A stretch of 64,000 bases of DNA from contig JAAELK010000394.1 of assembly GCA_024226935.1 (NCBI GenBank), positions 1-64,000 of the forward strand, written 5' to 3'. Position 1 is the first letter of the stretch; each line of letters opens with the position of its first letter. This document shows, one piece after another, positions 35,295 to 44,417 of the stretch. The DNA comes from Desulfobacteraceae bacterium. GTDB lineage: Bacteria > Desulfobacterota > Desulfobacteria > Desulfobacterales > Desulfobacteraceae. The notes under the pieces are model-generated. The model ran no database searches and was not told the DNA's origin. It was given only the letters and a program-made list of their open reading frames with translations. The position numbers were made by a program, and so were the translations under genes.

Positions 35295-35462
35295 ATGGCA
35301 GTTTCTAAAGAATTATTAGAGATACTGGTCTGTCCCAAATGCAAGGGTGAGGTCGTTTTGACCCAGAAACAGGATGGGCTTGTGTGTGATGCCTGTTCTT
35401 TGTGTTATGAAATCAAGGAGGATATTCCCATTATGCTCATTGAAGAAGCAAAGCCCATATAG
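35295..35462 (+). CDS. Trm112-like zinc-ribbon protein (UPF0434/YcaR)
   Basis: A 55-residue protein with the ATG at 35295 after AAAGGAGAAG. It has two Cys pairs (CPKCKGEV and CDACSLCYE) and the family ending YEIKEDIPIMLIEEA. Bacterial relatives are often next to lipid A genes, as here, but the role is unknown. Confidence 0.88.
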   Translation: MAVSKELLEILVCPKCKGEVVLTQKQDGLVCDACSLCYEIKEDIPIMLIEEAKPI

Positions 35463-35464
35463 GG

Positions 35465-35998
35465 ATGAGTACTCCGAAAGTACCGGACCCGGCAAAACTG
35501 GTTATTTCTGTATTTATGAAGGATAAACAGGTTTTTGATCAGATTTTTGATGGGCTTGAAAGAATTGCAGGGCCTGTGGATATTATTTCAAAATGGCTTG
35601 ATTTTGATTTTACAGACTACTATTATAAGGAAATGGGATCTCCTCTGTACCGGCGGATGATTGCCTTTAAGCCTCTTATTGACCAAGAAAAGCTTGCTTC
35701 CATTAAAATAGCTACCAATGCCTTGGAAAAGGCTTATTTATCCGGGGGAGGTCGGCGGGTTAATATTGATCCTGGATATCTTTTATCCTCCCGGTTTGTT
35801 CTTGCAACGGGAAAAGAATATTCCCATAGGATTTATATCGGCAAAAATATTTATGCGGATCTGACCCTGATATATACTAAAAAGGGGTTTAAAATTCTGG
35901 AATGGACCTATCCGGACTACGCTTCGGATGAGGTGACAGGTTTTCTTGGGAAGGTCAGGAACAAATATCTTCTGGATTTAAAGGAAAGGAAAAAATAA
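35465..35998 (+). CDS. DUF4416 family protein
   Basis: A 177-residue soluble protein. The pattern DFDFTDYYYKEMGSPLYRR, then NIDPGYLLSSRFVLATGK and YADLTLIY is that of DUF4416, a family of unknown function frequent in Desulfobacterota and some thermophiles. It overlaps the yicC start by one base (TAATG). Confidence 0.82.
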   Translation: MSTPKVPDPAKLVISVFMKDKQVFDQIFDGLERIAGPVDIISKWLDFDFTDYYYKEMGSPLYRRMIAFKPLIDQEKLASIKIATNALEKAYLSGGGRRVNIDPGYLLSSRFVLATGKEYSHRIYIGKNIYADLTLIYTKKGFKILEWTYPDYASDEVTGFLGKVRNKYLLDLKERKK

Positions 35999-36879
35999 TG
36001 ATAAAAAGCATGACGGCTTTTGCAAAAGCATCCCATACAAAAAATTGTATTACAGCGGATGTAACCATTCGTTCTTATAATTCCAGGCATTTGGATTTTG
36101 CTATACACCTGCCCGAGGTTTGTCAGTCCTTTGAAGAACAAATTAAGAAAATGATCAGCAAAACCCATGACCGAGGAAGGGTTGAGATCCGGCTGAATGT
36201 TGCGGATGAATCCCAGGAACCGGATCTGTTTGAGGTGGATGAGGTAAAGGCCGGGGGCTATTATCTGGCCTTAAAAAAGGTTAAGGATACTTTGAAGCTG
36301 TCTTCTGATATCTCCCTGGATAATATTCTGGCTGCAAGAAATGTTATTATACCTGTCCAAAGGCAGATTGATACCGATTTGCTGGGGGAGGTGGTATTGG
36401 CGGTCATTGAAACAGCGGCTAAAGAACTGGATCTCATGCGGCGCCGTGAGGGGGAAAATCTTTTCCAGGATTTGCGGTCCCGTATGGATTATATTGAAGA
36501 GAATATGGAGGCTTTAGGCAAAGAGGCCGGTAAGATTCCAGAGATTTATCGGAACCGACTCAGGGAGCGGATTGCCAAGCTGACAACGGATGCAGACGGC
36601 ATTGATCCGGTGCGTCTGGCCCAGGAAGTTGCAGTCTTAAGTGATAAGAGTGATGTGTCCGAGGAGATCGTTCGCCTTGGCAGTCATATCAGTTTGTTTC
36701 GGGAAGTCATGGACAATGATGAATCCCAGGGAAGAAAACTTAATTTTCTGATCCAGGAATTTAACAGAGAATTTAATACCATTGGGTCAAAGGCCGGTAA
36801 TGCCGTTTTGTCCCACATGGTGGTGGATCTTAAGTCTGAACTGGAAAAGATCAGGGAACAGGTTCAAAATATCGAATAA
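35998..36879 (+). CDS. yicC: YicC/YloC family endoribonuclease
   Basis: A 293-residue protein. It starts MIKSMTAFAKAS and continues SYNSRHLDFAIHLPE, the YicC N-terminal signature; the C-terminal DUF1732 ends with FLIQEFNREFNTIGSKAG. E. coli YicC is an endoribonuclease that affects small RNA decay. Position before remA and gmk is conserved in many bacteria. Confidence 0.93.
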   Translation: MIKSMTAFAKASHTKNCITADVTIRSYNSRHLDFAIHLPEVCQSFEEQIKKMISKTHDRGRVEIRLNVADESQEPDLFEVDEVKAGGYYLALKKVKDTLKLSSDISLDNILAARNVIIPVQRQIDTDLLGEVVLAVIETAAKELDLMRRREGENLFQDLRSRMDYIEENMEALGKEAGKIPEIYRNRLRERIAKLTTDADGIDPVRLAQEVAVLSDKSDVSEEIVRLGSHISLFREVMDNDESQGRKLNFLIQEFNREFNTIGSKAGNAVLSHMVVDLKSELEKIREQVQNIE

Positions 36880-36906
36880 CCATTAACCGTAACACAAGGA
36901 AATTAT

Positions 36907-37188
36907 ATGGAACAGCTCCTTTTAAATATTGGTTTCGGGAATACTGTGGTGGCAGAACGGGTGGTGGCTATTTTATCTCCTAATTCTTCGCCCATGAAAC
37001 GGGTTAAAGATGAAGCAAAGGATGCCCGCAGTCTTATTGATGTCACCCACGGCAGGAAGACCAGGGCTATTATTATTACGGACAGCAACCACGTTATTTT
37101 GTCTGCAATCCAGGCGGAAACTGTGGCTTCCCGTTTTGAAGCTCTTATGAAAGATCAGGAAGAAAAAGTTAAAGAGTCGGTCAAGTAA
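36907..37188 (+). CDS. remA: RemA/DUF370 DNA-binding protein
   Basis: A 93-residue protein with the family pattern [30 protein letters not shown] and [18 protein letters not shown]. In Bacillus, RemA is a ring-forming activator of matrix and osmoprotection genes. The place between yicC and gmk is typical. AAGGAAATTAT precedes the ATG. Confidence 0.93.
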   Translation: MEQLLLNIGFGNTVVAERVVAILSPNSSPMKRVKDEAKDARSLIDVTHGRKTRAIIITDSNHVILSAIQAETVASRFEALMKDQEEKVKESVK

Positions 37189-37218
37189 GGTAAACAGATT
37201 TAAGTCAGGGCAGATAAA

Positions 37219-37788
37219 ATGGAAAAAAAAGGAAAATTATTTGTAATTTCCGCTCCTTCGGGAGCAGGGAAAACCACATTGGTCCGCCGGGCGTTGGAAC
37301 AATTTCCCCAATTGTCCTATTCGGTTTCCCATACCACCCGTAATCCTCGAAATGGGGAAATTAATGGGAAAGATTATTTTTTTATAAACGAAAAAGAGTT
37401 TCAAACTCTGGTTGATCAGGATCAATGGATTGAATGGGCAAAGGTCCATGGAAATTTTTACGGTACTTCCAGAGATTTTTTAGAAAAAAAATTGATAAAG
37501 GGCGACAGTCTTCTTCTGGATATTGATATCCAGGGGGCAAAACAGATAATGGAAGCAGGATTTACACTTGTATCTATTTTTATTTTGCCTCCATCCATTG
37601 AGATTCTTCAACAGCGTCTTGAAAATCGGGGCACGGATTGCCGTGCTGTCATTTTACAGCGTATGGAAAATGCGCTGGTGGAAATTGATCAGCAGTCGGT
37701 TTATGACCACGTGATTGTTAATGATGATATAGATCAGGCCATAGCTGACCTGCATCTGATTCTTGAAAATGAAATGAGATTCTTGTAA
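37219..37788 (+). CDS. gmk: Guanylate kinase
   Basis: A 189-residue enzyme with the P-loop SAPSGAGKTTL, the GMP-binding pattern VSHTTRNPRNGEINGKDYFF, and YGTSRDFLE. It phosphorylates GMP to GDP. The end overlaps the rlmB start by one base. Confidence 0.96.
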   Translation: MEKKGKLFVISAPSGAGKTTLVRRALEQFPQLSYSVSHTTRNPRNGEINGKDYFFINEKEFQTLVDQDQWIEWAKVHGNFYGTSRDFLEKKLIKGDSLLLDIDIQGAKQIMEAGFTLVSIFILPPSIEILQQRLENRGTDCRAVILQRMENALVEIDQQSVYDHVIVNDDIDQAIADLHLILENEMRFL

Positions 37789-38558
37789 TGGCTAAACAAA
37801 AGACAGAGGTGTTGTTCGGTTTTCATTCCGTTTATGAGGCTTTGCGTGCTGCAAAACGGCAGTTTGAAGTTGTTCTTATTTCCAGTAAAAGGGGATCTGG
37901 CAGAGCAGACAAGGTGATTAAGCTTGCAGAAAAAAATGGGATTGCTATTGAATACACAGATCCCAAGGAATTGGACAAGTTGACTCAATTTGCTCCCCAC
38001 CAGGGTATTGTGGCCCGGGCTTCTTTTTTCCCTACAAAAAATGCCAGGGAAATATTGTCCGAGATCCAAAAAAGAGAAACCCCTTATTTTATTCTGATCA
38101 CCGAAAGTATTGAAGATCCCCACAACCTGGGGGCATTGATCAGGACAGCTCTTTGTGCTGATGTGGATTATATCATGATTCCCAAGGACAGATCGTGTCT
38201 GCCTTCCTCCACGGTTTCCCGGAGTTCTGCCGGGGCCATGGAGCATGCAAAAATTTTTATGATCACAAATACTGCGTCCATTTTAAGAGATTTAAAGGAA
38301 AACGGCGCCTGGGTTTTTGGATTGGATGCCGATGGGTCAAAGGGTTTGTACGAATCCGATCTTACCGGTAATATTGCCCTTGTTATCGGCGGGGAGCATA
38401 AAGGTATTCGTCCCGGGGTAAAAAAGGAGTGTGATTTTATTTTATCCATTCCTATTTCAGGAAAAATCAACTCCTTAAATGCCTCGGTGGCAGGTGGGGT
38501 TGCCATGTATGAAGCCAAACGTCAACGTATTGTGCAATTTATACCTAAAGGAAAATAA
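37788..38558 (+). CDS. rlmB: 23S rRNA 2'-O-methyltransferase, RlmB-like
   Basis: A 256-residue SpoU/TrmH-type methyltransferase. An N-terminal substrate-binding domain (GFHSVYEALRAAKRQFEVVL) is followed by the knotted SPOUT domain with NLGALIRTA, VIGGEHKGIRP and IPISGKINSLNASVAG. It probably methylates G2251 of 23S rRNA. Translationally coupled to gmk. Confidence 0.92.
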   Translation: MAKQKTEVLFGFHSVYEALRAAKRQFEVVLISSKRGSGRADKVIKLAEKNGIAIEYTDPKELDKLTQFAPHQGIVARASFFPTKNAREILSEIQKRETPYFILITESIEDPHNLGALIRTALCADVDYIMIPKDRSCLPSSTVSRSSAGAMEHAKIFMITNTASILRDLKENGAWVFGLDADGSKGLYESDLTGNIALVIGGEHKGIRPGVKKECDFILSIPISGKINSLNASVAGGVAMYEAKRQRIVQFIPKGK

Positions 38559-38560
38559 AA

Positions 38561-39781
38561 ATGCCAAAACCTGTAACGTTAGATGATACCCACCGACTGA
38601 ATGTACCGGATAGACCTATTATTCCCTTTATTGAAGGGGATGGTATAGGACAAGATATCTGGCCCGCAGCAAAAATGGTATTTGACGCCGCTGTGCAGGC
38701 TGCATTTGGATCGAAAAAAAAGGTAGAATGGCTGGAGGTAGCAGCCGGTGAAAAAGGATTTGCAAAGACCGGGAAATATTTGTCAGATGAAGCTTTAAAT
38801 ATCTTAATGACTCATCGAGTGGCCATTAAAGGTCCTTTGGCAACCCCGGTTGGAAAGGGGATGCGCAGTCTTAATGTAAAAATTCGGCAACAGCTGGATC
38901 TATATGCCTGCATCCGCCCCATTCGTTATTATCCGCCGGTTTCAAGTCCCGTTTGTCACCCCCAGCGGGTGGATATGGTGGTATTCCGGGAAAATACTGA
39001 AGATCTGTATGCCGGTATTGAATGGGACTCGGGGTCCCGGGAGGCAACAAAACTTTTGAAGCTTTTAAAAAGTGAACTTAATTGTGATCTGCCTGCTTCA
39101 AGTTCCATTGGTATTAAGCCCATGTCACCGGAGAAAACTAAACGTCTTGTGATCAGAGCCTTTGAATATGCCTTTAAAAACAATAGGAAAAGCGTTACCT
39201 TAATGCACAAGGGTAATATCATGAAGTTCACCGAAGGGGGTTTTCGAAAATGGGGATATGAAGCAGCCTTTGAAACCTTTGGAGATCGGGTGATTACCGA
39301 GGAAACCTTGTTTGAAGTTTATGAGGGTATTGTACCCGACGGCCGGGTGGTGATCAAGGACAGGATTGCAGACATGGTATTTGCTGAAGTTTTGTTGAGG
39401 CCTGAAAATTTTGATATTATTGCTTGTCCCAACCTGAATGGAGATTATATTTCCGATGCCCTGGCAGCCCAGGTCGGGGGGTTGGGTATGGCACCGGGGG
39501 CTAATATAGGTGATGATTGTGCTGTGTTCGAAGCCACCCATGGAACAGCTCCTGATATCGCAGGTAAAGACATGGCAAATCCCTGTTCCCTTATTTTATC
39601 CGGTGCCATGATGTTTGATCACATGGGTTGGCAAAAAGCCGGGGATCTTATCCGGGAAGGTGTCACAAAGGCGTTGGCATCGGGCAGGGTCACAAGTGAT
39701 TTGGCTTCTCAAATCACCGGGGGAGAAGAGGTGACATGTTCCAGATTTTCAAGGATTATAGTAGAGAATATCCTTTTTTAG
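38561..39781 (+). CDS. icd: Isocitrate dehydrogenase with NAD-type cofactor site
   Basis: A 406-residue dimeric-type enzyme of the citrate cycle. Substrate-binding residues are conserved (ENTEDLYAGIEW, LMHKGNIMKFTEG). E. coli Icd binds NADP with K344, Y345, Y391 and R395 (THGTAPKYAG and TYDFER). Here the same places read THGTAPDIAG and TSDLAS, so all four contacts to the 2'-phosphate are lost and the Asp-Ile pair of NAD enzymes is present. NAD specificity is inferred from this. AGGA precedes the ATG three bases past rlmB. Confidence 0.9.
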   Translation: MPKPVTLDDTHRLNVPDRPIIPFIEGDGIGQDIWPAAKMVFDAAVQAAFGSKKKVEWLEVAAGEKGFAKTGKYLSDEALNILMTHRVAIKGPLATPVGKGMRSLNVKIRQQLDLYACIRPIRYYPPVSSPVCHPQRVDMVVFRENTEDLYAGIEWDSGSREATKLLKLLKSELNCDLPASSSIGIKPMSPEKTKRLVIRAFEYAFKNNRKSVTLMHKGNIMKFTEGGFRKWGYEAAFETFGDRVITEETLFEVYEGIVPDGRVVIKDRIADMVFAEVLLRPENFDIIACPNLNGDYISDALAAQVGGLGMAPGANIGDDCAVFEATHGTAPDIAGKDMANPCSLILSGAMMFDHMGWQKAGDLIREGVTKALASGRVTSDLASQITGGEEVTCSRFSRIIVENILF

Positions 39782-40554
39782 TAATAAAAAGATTTTTGCT
39801 TGCATTTCAGGCCCTGGTGTTTCCCTGTCAATGTCTGAAATGTAGGGCCTATATTGATATTGACAGATCGATCAGTCTTTCTGATTGTTTTTGTAATCAA
39901 TGCCTTCCCTGGGAACCTCTTTTGTTCAAGTCTCCTTTTTGTCCCAGGTGTGGCCATCTTTTTGAGGGTACTTTTGCCCTGGAAAATGGTGAAAATCATC
40001 TTTGCCAAGCCTGCCTTACCAACTCTTCTTCTATTAATCAAGTTCGAGCTGCCTTTCAATATCAGGGGATTATAAGAGAGGCTATACCATTATTTAAGTA
40101 CCAATCAAAACTTTGTCTTGCCCGGGTGTTTGAAAATAATCTTTTTGACGCCTTTGAAGGTTTTTTTGCAGATTCATCCATTGATCGGATACTGCCCATC
40201 CCTTTGCATAAAAAAAAGATGAAACAGCGGGGATTTAATCAATCATTTCTTTTGATCCGTAATTTTAAGAAAAAATATAGATCAATTTATGGGCAAAAGC
40301 CTTCCTGGCAGATTGATACTGCAACTCTTACGAGGATCAAATTTACAAGTCCCCAAACTGGGTTCGATATTAAGCAGCGAAAAAATAATCTTAAAGGAGC
40401 TTTTCGCATCGCAAAAAAAACAAAAATTGCAGGGCAAAATCTATTGCTGGTGGATGACGTATATACCACGGGGGCTACCTGTGATGAGGCCGCAAGGGTA
40501 TTATTGAAAGCCGGGGCAAACCGGGTGGATGTTCTTGTTCTTGCCAGAGCTTGA
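39736..40554 (+). CDS. ComF-family phosphoribosyltransferase-like protein
   Basis: A 272-residue protein overlapping the icd end by 46 bases; GAGGTGAC just before the ATG supports this start. The N-terminus has paired cysteines of a zinc site (CQCLKC, CNQC, CPRC, CQAC). The PRPP loop is LLLVDDVYTTGATCDEAA. ComF helps take up and process transforming DNA in competent bacteria, but many relatives occur in species not known to be competent. Confidence 0.88.
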   Translation: MFQIFKDYSREYPFLVIKRFLLAFQALVFPCQCLKCRAYIDIDRSISLSDCFCNQCLPWEPLLFKSPFCPRCGHLFEGTFALENGENHLCQACLTNSSSINQVRAAFQYQGIIREAIPLFKYQSKLCLARVFENNLFDAFEGFFADSSIDRILPIPLHKKKMKQRGFNQSFLLIRNFKKKYRSIYGQKPSWQIDTATLTRIKFTSPQTGFDIKQRKNNLKGAFRIAKKTKIAGQNLLLVDDVYTTGATCDEAARVLLKAGANRVDVLVLARA

Positions 40555-40632
40555 CACTGGGGTCCACTAGATGATATCGGGAAACAATTATTGTGAATAA
40601 ACCTCAAACAATATGAAATCAAAAAGGATATC

Positions 40633-41559
40633 ATGAAATTTAATAACTCTTTGGGATTAATAGAAAATACTCCATTGATTGAGCTGCAAAATATTTTAAA
40701 GTGTCCAGGGAAAATATATGTAAAAGCGGAGTTTGTCCAGCCTGGCGGCAGTATAAAGGACAGGGCGGCCCTTCATATAATCAAGGATGCCTATGCCAGA
40801 GGAAAGCTTAAAGAAGGTCAGCCAGTTGTTGAAATGACAAGTGGCAACATGGGGGCAGGTCTTGCCGTTGTGTGCAATTTATACCGCAATCCATTCACCG
40901 CCGTCATGTCCGAGGGTAACAGCCCTGCCCGGGCTAAAATGTTGGAGTCACTTGGTGCCAATGTTGTGCTGGTTCCCCAGATTGATGGGGCTGCAGGCCA
41001 GGTAACAGGGAACGATATTAAGGCTGCAACAAGAAGAGCAATCTCTTTGACCGAAGAATTAAATGCTTTCTACGTGGATCAATTTAATAACCCTTCCAGT
41101 GTTTCTGCCCATTTCAAGGGTACTGGTCCGGAGCTATGGCAGGAACTGGGAAATGAATTAACTGCATTTGTAGCTGGGGTGGGCAGCGGGGGAACCTATG
41201 TCGGTACAAGTAAATTTTTAAAGGGAAAAAACCGGAGTATAGTTTGTGCTGCCGTTGAGCCTGAGGGTGCACAGATTCTGGCTGGAAAACCGATTATCAA
41301 TCCCCGGCACAATATGCAGGGCATAGGTTATTGCATTAAGGTGCCGCACTGGGAACCGAAACTTGTTGACCATTACTTGATGGTTAATAGTGATGAGGCC
41401 GCTTATTACCGCAGGCTCCTTGCCCAAAAAGAAGGACTGTATGTTGGGTTTTCAGCCGCCGCAAATGTTTGCGCGGCAGTGAAATTCATTGAGAAGGGTC
41501 TTGGGGGGGCATCACCGATTGTAGCCACAATATTGTGTGATACGGGATTAAAGTATTAA
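40633..41559 (+). CDS. Cysteine synthase-like PLP enzyme with altered substrate loop
   Basis: A 308-residue fold-type II PLP enzyme. The PLP lysine is in GGSIKDRAA and the phosphate cup is GSGGTYVGTS. The Asn loop reads TSGNMG where cysteine synthases have TSGNTG, the helix after it (MSEGNSPARAKM) differs from METMSIER, and the C-terminal GERYLS motif is replaced by CDTGLKY. It is a relative of O-acetylserine sulfhydrylase, but the substrate may differ. It stands alone after comF. Confidence 0.85.
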   Translation: MKFNNSLGLIENTPLIELQNILKCPGKIYVKAEFVQPGGSIKDRAALHIIKDAYARGKLKEGQPVVEMTSGNMGAGLAVVCNLYRNPFTAVMSEGNSPARAKMLESLGANVVLVPQIDGAAGQVTGNDIKAATRRAISLTEELNAFYVDQFNNPSSVSAHFKGTGPELWQELGNELTAFVAGVGSGGTYVGTSKFLKGKNRSIVCAAVEPEGAQILAGKPIINPRHNMQGIGYCIKVPHWEPKLVDHYLMVNSDEAAYYRRLLAQKEGLYVGFSAAANVCAAVKFIEKGLGGASPIVATILCDTGLKY

Positions 41560-41622
41560 AATTCGGAATGTTCATTATAATCTCAACCTTCGGAGAAGAG
41601 TAAAAATTTAAGGAAACGGAAA

Positions 41623-41647
41623 GTTCGGCACCGAATCGGTGCCGAAC
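41623..41647. terminator. Perfect 11-bp hairpin after the PLP enzyme
   Basis: GTTCGGCACCG-aat-CGGTGCCGAAC lies between two convergent genes. No U run follows at once on the forward strand (TTTTTT comes 13 bases later), so it may act in both directions or be a repeat. Confidence 0.6.
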
Positions 41648-41685
41648 ATCTAATCATCATTTTTTCACAGAAATTCTAAATTGAA

Positions 41686-42948
41686 CTAGCGAAAGAACAT
41701 GAATAGTTTCTTAAATTTGCTCCTGAATGTTTCAGGAAGTTCTTGTAATTTTTCTTTCCAAGTCATATCCTTACCCATTGCTTCGGCTAATTGATCTTCA
41801 TAGCTTAAAGCACTTTCTCTATTCACTTCACCCCAAAATTTAGTAAAACTTTCATCATGCCATTTGACATCATATTGGACAGATTCAGTTCCCTCAGCAC
41901 GACCCAATAAAGCCCAATTCAGATGGGTAAATAAAGAAAAAGCTCTGTCATGAACAAATTCATCAGGTTTGGTTTGATAACCTGCAACCTGTGGGATTAG
42001 AAGTTTTGCAATAACGAATGGGAAATGTTCATAACGAGAGGTAAATGCCATATTCCATGTTACATATAAATTTATCCACGGAATTGATAATGGCATGGTA
42101 ACCAGAACTGCATCCTGGTCGTCAGACCAACGTGATTCACATATTCCTTCTACTTCTTTACAAGCTCTTCCACCGGGAGGGTTAACAGCAAGAGTAAAAC
42201 CAGCCTTGGCATTATCGCGGTGTCTCAATTTTAAATCAACTAGTGTTGCTTCCATAACATTGGCTGACATCATTACTCTACAAAAATTTTCTTCCACCTC
42301 GCCAGACTTGTAAAATTCAATGATTTTTTTGACAGGATATTCAACAGATACCAGCTTGGCGAAATCAAAAAGTTCCATATTCTCACTAACATTAGCTTCT
42401 TTTCTTTGTTCCTCCCAAATTGCCACACACTTTTCGGCAATCCTCCAGTCGTTGCGTTCTGCCTTTGTTAAACGTTCTAAAACAAAGGCATAAGCGACTA
42501 CACTAGGATACATCTGTCGGCCTTCAGTCTCTATCTTATAAGATAGATTCTCAAAATCATTATTAATAGCCTGGTTTACAAAATTATTAAGGTAGGTGTT
42601 TTCTACAGCCAGATCAGCCATTTGATCAATGAATGCTGCCACTATTTCAGGGTTCAGATCATCGGGTAGTAGAAAATCTGCGATCTCCTCTAATTCAGGA
42701 GCCTGCCAATTATCTTGATCATCAATTAAACGCAACTGTCTCAGGTGCACCTTCATAAGCTCCTGCATCTCCATGCTGCTGATATCTTTGACAGCACTTT
42801 TGACCTCTTGGGCAATCAATTTTATAGCTGAACTCTTTTGATCATCCCTGGCTATATCTTCAGTATAACCACTCACACTTCCGGCAAATAAGATAAAAGA
42901 AAGAACGATTATCGTTTGGATACTTTGTTTAAATTGTCTTATTTTCAT
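41686..42948 (-). CDS. Exported protein of unknown family, tandem paralogue A
   Basis: A 420-residue protein. AAGGAATTAAA precedes the ATG. Residues 1-28 are a signal peptide (after MKIRQFKQ; cleavage near SVSG). The mature part is soluble, mostly helical and acidic. Shared blocks with the gene upstream are NVSENMELFDFAK, FTLAVNPPGGR, INLYVTWNMAF and AKLLIPQV, so the two arose by duplication. One block holds three cysteines (RACKEVEGIC). I do not recognise a domain. It follows paralogue B by one base and is surely cotranscribed with it. Confidence 0.75.
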   Translation of the reverse strand: MKIRQFKQSIQTIIVLSFILFAGSVSGYTEDIARDDQKSSAIKLIAQEVKSAVKDISSMEMQELMKVHLRQLRLIDDQDNWQAPELEEIADFLLPDDLNPEIVAAFIDQMADLAVENTYLNNFVNQAINNDFENLSYKIETEGRQMYPSVVAYAFVLERLTKAERNDWRIAEKCVAIWEEQRKEANVSENMELFDFAKLVSVEYPVKKIIEFYKSGEVEENFCRVMMSANVMEATLVDLKLRHRDNAKAGFTLAVNPPGGRACKEVEGICESRWSDDQDAVLVTMPLSIPWINLYVTWNMAFTSRYEHFPFVIAKLLIPQVAGYQTKPDEFVHDRAFSLFTHLNWALLGRAEGTESVQYDVKWHDESFTKFWGEVNRESALSYEDQLAEAMGKDMTWKEKLQELPETFRSKFKKLFMFFR

Positions 42949-42949
42949 T

Positions 42950-44155
42950 TTAATTCCTTATTTTACTAAAAAAATTAACGTCATTAAAAAAGTTTTCTAC
43001 ATCTTTTCCGAATTCGTTTAACAGGGCTTTAACTCGAAAAAAAGAGCGCAACAGCCCGAATTTATTATGATCTTTGATGTATTGTTTTGCATGCTTTACG
43101 TTTGCCTCACCTAATTTTTGTGAAATAGCTTCGGCATTGGGCATCTCGACATCCGGTCTATTGTCTGCCTTGGCCAAAAGGATGAAGTCTATGGTAAGTC
43201 CGAGGGCGAGAACACGATTAAATAGGTATTCATGATGATCTACATCAATGACTTCTGGGATGATCATTTTGGGGTAGAGAAGATGTAGATTTGGCACATT
43301 TCCCGTTAGAAAGGTTAACATCCACGCCTGGTATACCTCCATCCATTCTTGATTTACCACATATTCTATAGCGTTATTGTCGCCTGTGATTATCAGATGC
43401 TCAGGTGGATTTATAGCCAAAGCCCTACCTGTGACTGCGTTGTCTTCAAAGCCATGCAAATTATCAGCTGTAACAACCTCCATCACGTTTATTATTACTC
43501 CCCGGCGTCGAGAATCTGAATCCTTTTTTGAAATTTCCCCTTCGGTACGAAATTTTACAAAGTCACCAAGAGCCCAGTCAATGGTTTTGGTTTTAATTGG
43601 TTCAAAGACCCCTCCGGTCAATCTGTAAATATCAAATAATGATTTCACAAAATTGTCACTTACCCCAGCTTCTCTTCTCTTATCGTACATGTGATTTAAA
43701 ATATCGATCATAAAATCCGTGTCGGCAGCCATTTCCCCCACGATTTTGTTAAGCAGGAACATGTGGTGGATCATACGATTGATGACTGGATCATTTTTTT
43801 TATCGAATGGAATGAGTTCTTCTTGAAGAAGTGCACACAAACCTTCTCTGACAGGGGCATGCCTATTATTAATACCATTACGAATACGTTCCAACATGGG
43901 CCACAAGGATACTTCATAGGTGAGTTCATAACTTAACAATTCTTGTACTGGCTGGAAATCATCCAGAAACATGTCATTACGTAAAATGTCGTTAAGAAGG
44001 TCCACATTGGTTTCCATGTCCATATCGATACCAAGGTTCTCCATGAACAGGTCAAAGCATTGGCCCTCCTGATTTGTTTCCGATTGAACAGTACACACAG
44101 TTAGAAAAACAAATAAAAGAGCTATCATGCCTTGCTTAAATTGTCTTTTTACCAT
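42950..44155 (-). CDS. Exported protein of unknown family, tandem paralogue B
   Basis: A 401-residue protein. The ATG at 44155 is chosen because AAGGAATAAAA lies just upstream; an upstream in-frame extension has no such site. Residues 1-26 are a signal peptide (MVKRQFKQGM onward). The mature part matches paralogue A in GVSDNFVKSLFDI, RALAINPPEH, VYQAWMLTFLTG and KMIIPEV, with the rest diverged. No known catalytic pattern is visible. The two genes form an isolated reverse unit between the PLP enzyme and the alanine symporter. Confidence 0.75.
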   Translation of the reverse strand: MVKRQFKQGMIALLFVFLTVCTVQSETNQEGQCFDLFMENLGIDMDMETNVDLLNDILRNDMFLDDFQPVQELLSYELTYEVSLWPMLERIRNGINNRHAPVREGLCALLQEELIPFDKKNDPVINRMIHHMFLLNKIVGEMAADTDFMIDILNHMYDKRREAGVSDNFVKSLFDIYRLTGGVFEPIKTKTIDWALGDFVKFRTEGEISKKDSDSRRRGVIINVMEVVTADNLHGFEDNAVTGRALAINPPEHLIITGDNNAIEYVVNQEWMEVYQAWMLTFLTGNVPNLHLLYPKMIIPEVIDVDHHEYLFNRVLALGLTIDFILLAKADNRPDVEMPNAEAISQKLGEANVKHAKQYIKDHNKFGLLRSFFRVKALLNEFGKDVENFFNDVNFFSKIRN

Positions 44156-44329
44156 TTTTATTCCTTGCGAAAATATTTTATAGTAAAACAAGCCGGACTA
44201 CGTCTTAGGATAGTAATTTACTTTTTGTCAACAAAAATCATGAAAAAATATCCGGCCGGCCTTTCAATGTTTTTGAATCCGGCCACGGGGCTTTAATAGT
44301 ATTTTTTGTATTTTTTGTTAACAACAGTA

Positions 44330-44358
44330 TTGACAAATAAACACTATACTCATACAAA
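44330..44358 (+). promoter_or_regulatory. Candidate promoter of the alanine symporter
   Basis: TTGACA at 44330-44335 and TACAAA at 44353-44358 are 17 bases apart, 60 bases before the gene. The -10 is weak. Confidence 0.45.
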
Positions 44359-44417
44359 GAGTGGGTGGATTTATAGAATAGCGATTACTTGAATAACTTA
44401 TTGAGGAAGGAGCCAAA

